A stretch of DNA of 6,680 nt, taken from contig JAHIOG010000359.1 in assembly GCA_018895675.1 (NCBI GenBank), positions 1 through 6,680 on the forward strand. The letters are read 5' to 3'. Below, piece by piece: positions 6,502 to 6,680 of this stretch. A program made the translations under genes and the position numbers. The stretch comes from a bacterium (GTDB lineage Bacteria > Fidelibacterota > UBA2242). The notes beneath the pieces are model-generated. The model ran no database searches. It saw only the letters and a list, made by a program, of their open reading frames with translations, and had not been told where the DNA came from. Within the stretch, counting starts at the first letter, position 1, and each line of letters begins with the position of its first letter.

Positions 6502-6680
6502 TTCAAAAGTCGTTTTTGAACTTCCTTAAGAACCTGTTCTCCTGGAATTGTCTTTACCTTTCCTAACTTAATTTCTTCAACTCTTCTTTCTGCTTCTCTT
6601 GCCCATAATTCATCAATTTCTTTACGACCTGGATTTAGACTATTGAGAATTATATCAACAAGCTGAGTTTTTTGATCAAT
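6498..6680 (-). CDS. Antitoxin of the 'putative addiction module component' family, partial (N-terminus off right edge)
   Basis: The minus-strand frame entering at 6680 is open for 60 codons and ends in TGA overlapping the toxin ATG. The visible protein has the typical build of the small antitoxin paired with ParE/RelE-like toxins: LVDIILNSLNP, then EIDELWAREAERRVEEIKLG (acidic/basic helix, residues 21-40 of the visible part), KVKTIPGEQVL and a basic tail KEVQKRLLK. The LW-x-x-EAERR and G-x-V-x-x-x-PGE elements are what I recognise. Family members are about 70-75 residues, so only some 10-15 N-terminal residues should be missing. Antitoxin-first order with overlap is the normal arrangement. 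Promoter and any autoregulatory operator lie outside the window. Confidence 0.85.
   Translation of the reverse strand: MDQKTQLVDIILNSLNPGRKEIDELWAREAERRVEEIKLGKVKTIPGEQVLKEVQKRLLK

Overview
The window carries a short exported alpha-glucan (starch/glycogen/pullulan) degradation operon, flanked on the left by a divergent SUMF1/FGE-like secreted protein (cut by the window edge) and on the right by the remains of a type IX secretion (T9SS) sorting domain abutting a RelE/ParE-type toxin-antitoxin pair (cut by the right edge). The sorting domain of the NYPN-x-FNPTT type, the lipoprotein-style export signal and the AT-leaning composition point to a Gram-negative bacterium of the FCB superphylum (Bacteroidetes/Ignavibacteria/Calditrichota/KSB1-like lineages). 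The exact lineage cannot be read from this sequence.

Layout. 1-728 (minus, partial): SUMF1/formylglycine-generating-enzyme-like protein with a signal peptide; both positions that align with the catalytic cysteines of true FGE are other residues. 729-961: divergent intergenic region with a weak promoter candidate and the ribosome binding sites of both flanking genes. 962-3496 (plus): 844-residue lipoprotein debranching enzyme (CBM41 - N2 - CBM48 - GH13 - C-domain), pullulanase-like in architecture but with isoamylase-like motifs. 3521-5935 (plus, 24-nt gap): 804-residue exported GH13 alpha-amylase with a glycogen-binding CBM48-like domain. 5938-6198 (minus): orphan, headless T9SS C-terminal sorting domain, tail-to-tail with the amylase at 2 nt. 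6208-6501 and 6498-6680 (minus): ParE/RelE-family toxin and the C-terminal 60 residues of its upstream antitoxin, overlapping by ATGA.

Working together: the debranching enzyme would cut alpha-1,6 branches and the amylase alpha-1,4 links of branched glucans outside the cytoplasm. The debrancher is probably lipid-anchored; the amylase has a Sec-type signal and no anchor. The SUMF1-like protein has no obvious biochemical link and may simply be a divergent neighbour. The right end looks like a rearrangement scar: an intact sorting domain has lost its passenger exactly at the domain boundary, next to a mobile-type TA cassette of clearly lower GC.

No RNA genes, CRISPR arrays, insertion sequences or convincing intrinsic terminators were seen. 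The most interesting items are the mosaic debranching enzyme, the FGE-like protein without catalytic cysteines, and the sorting-domain/TA junction. I did not find compelling evidence of a wholly new multi-gene system.
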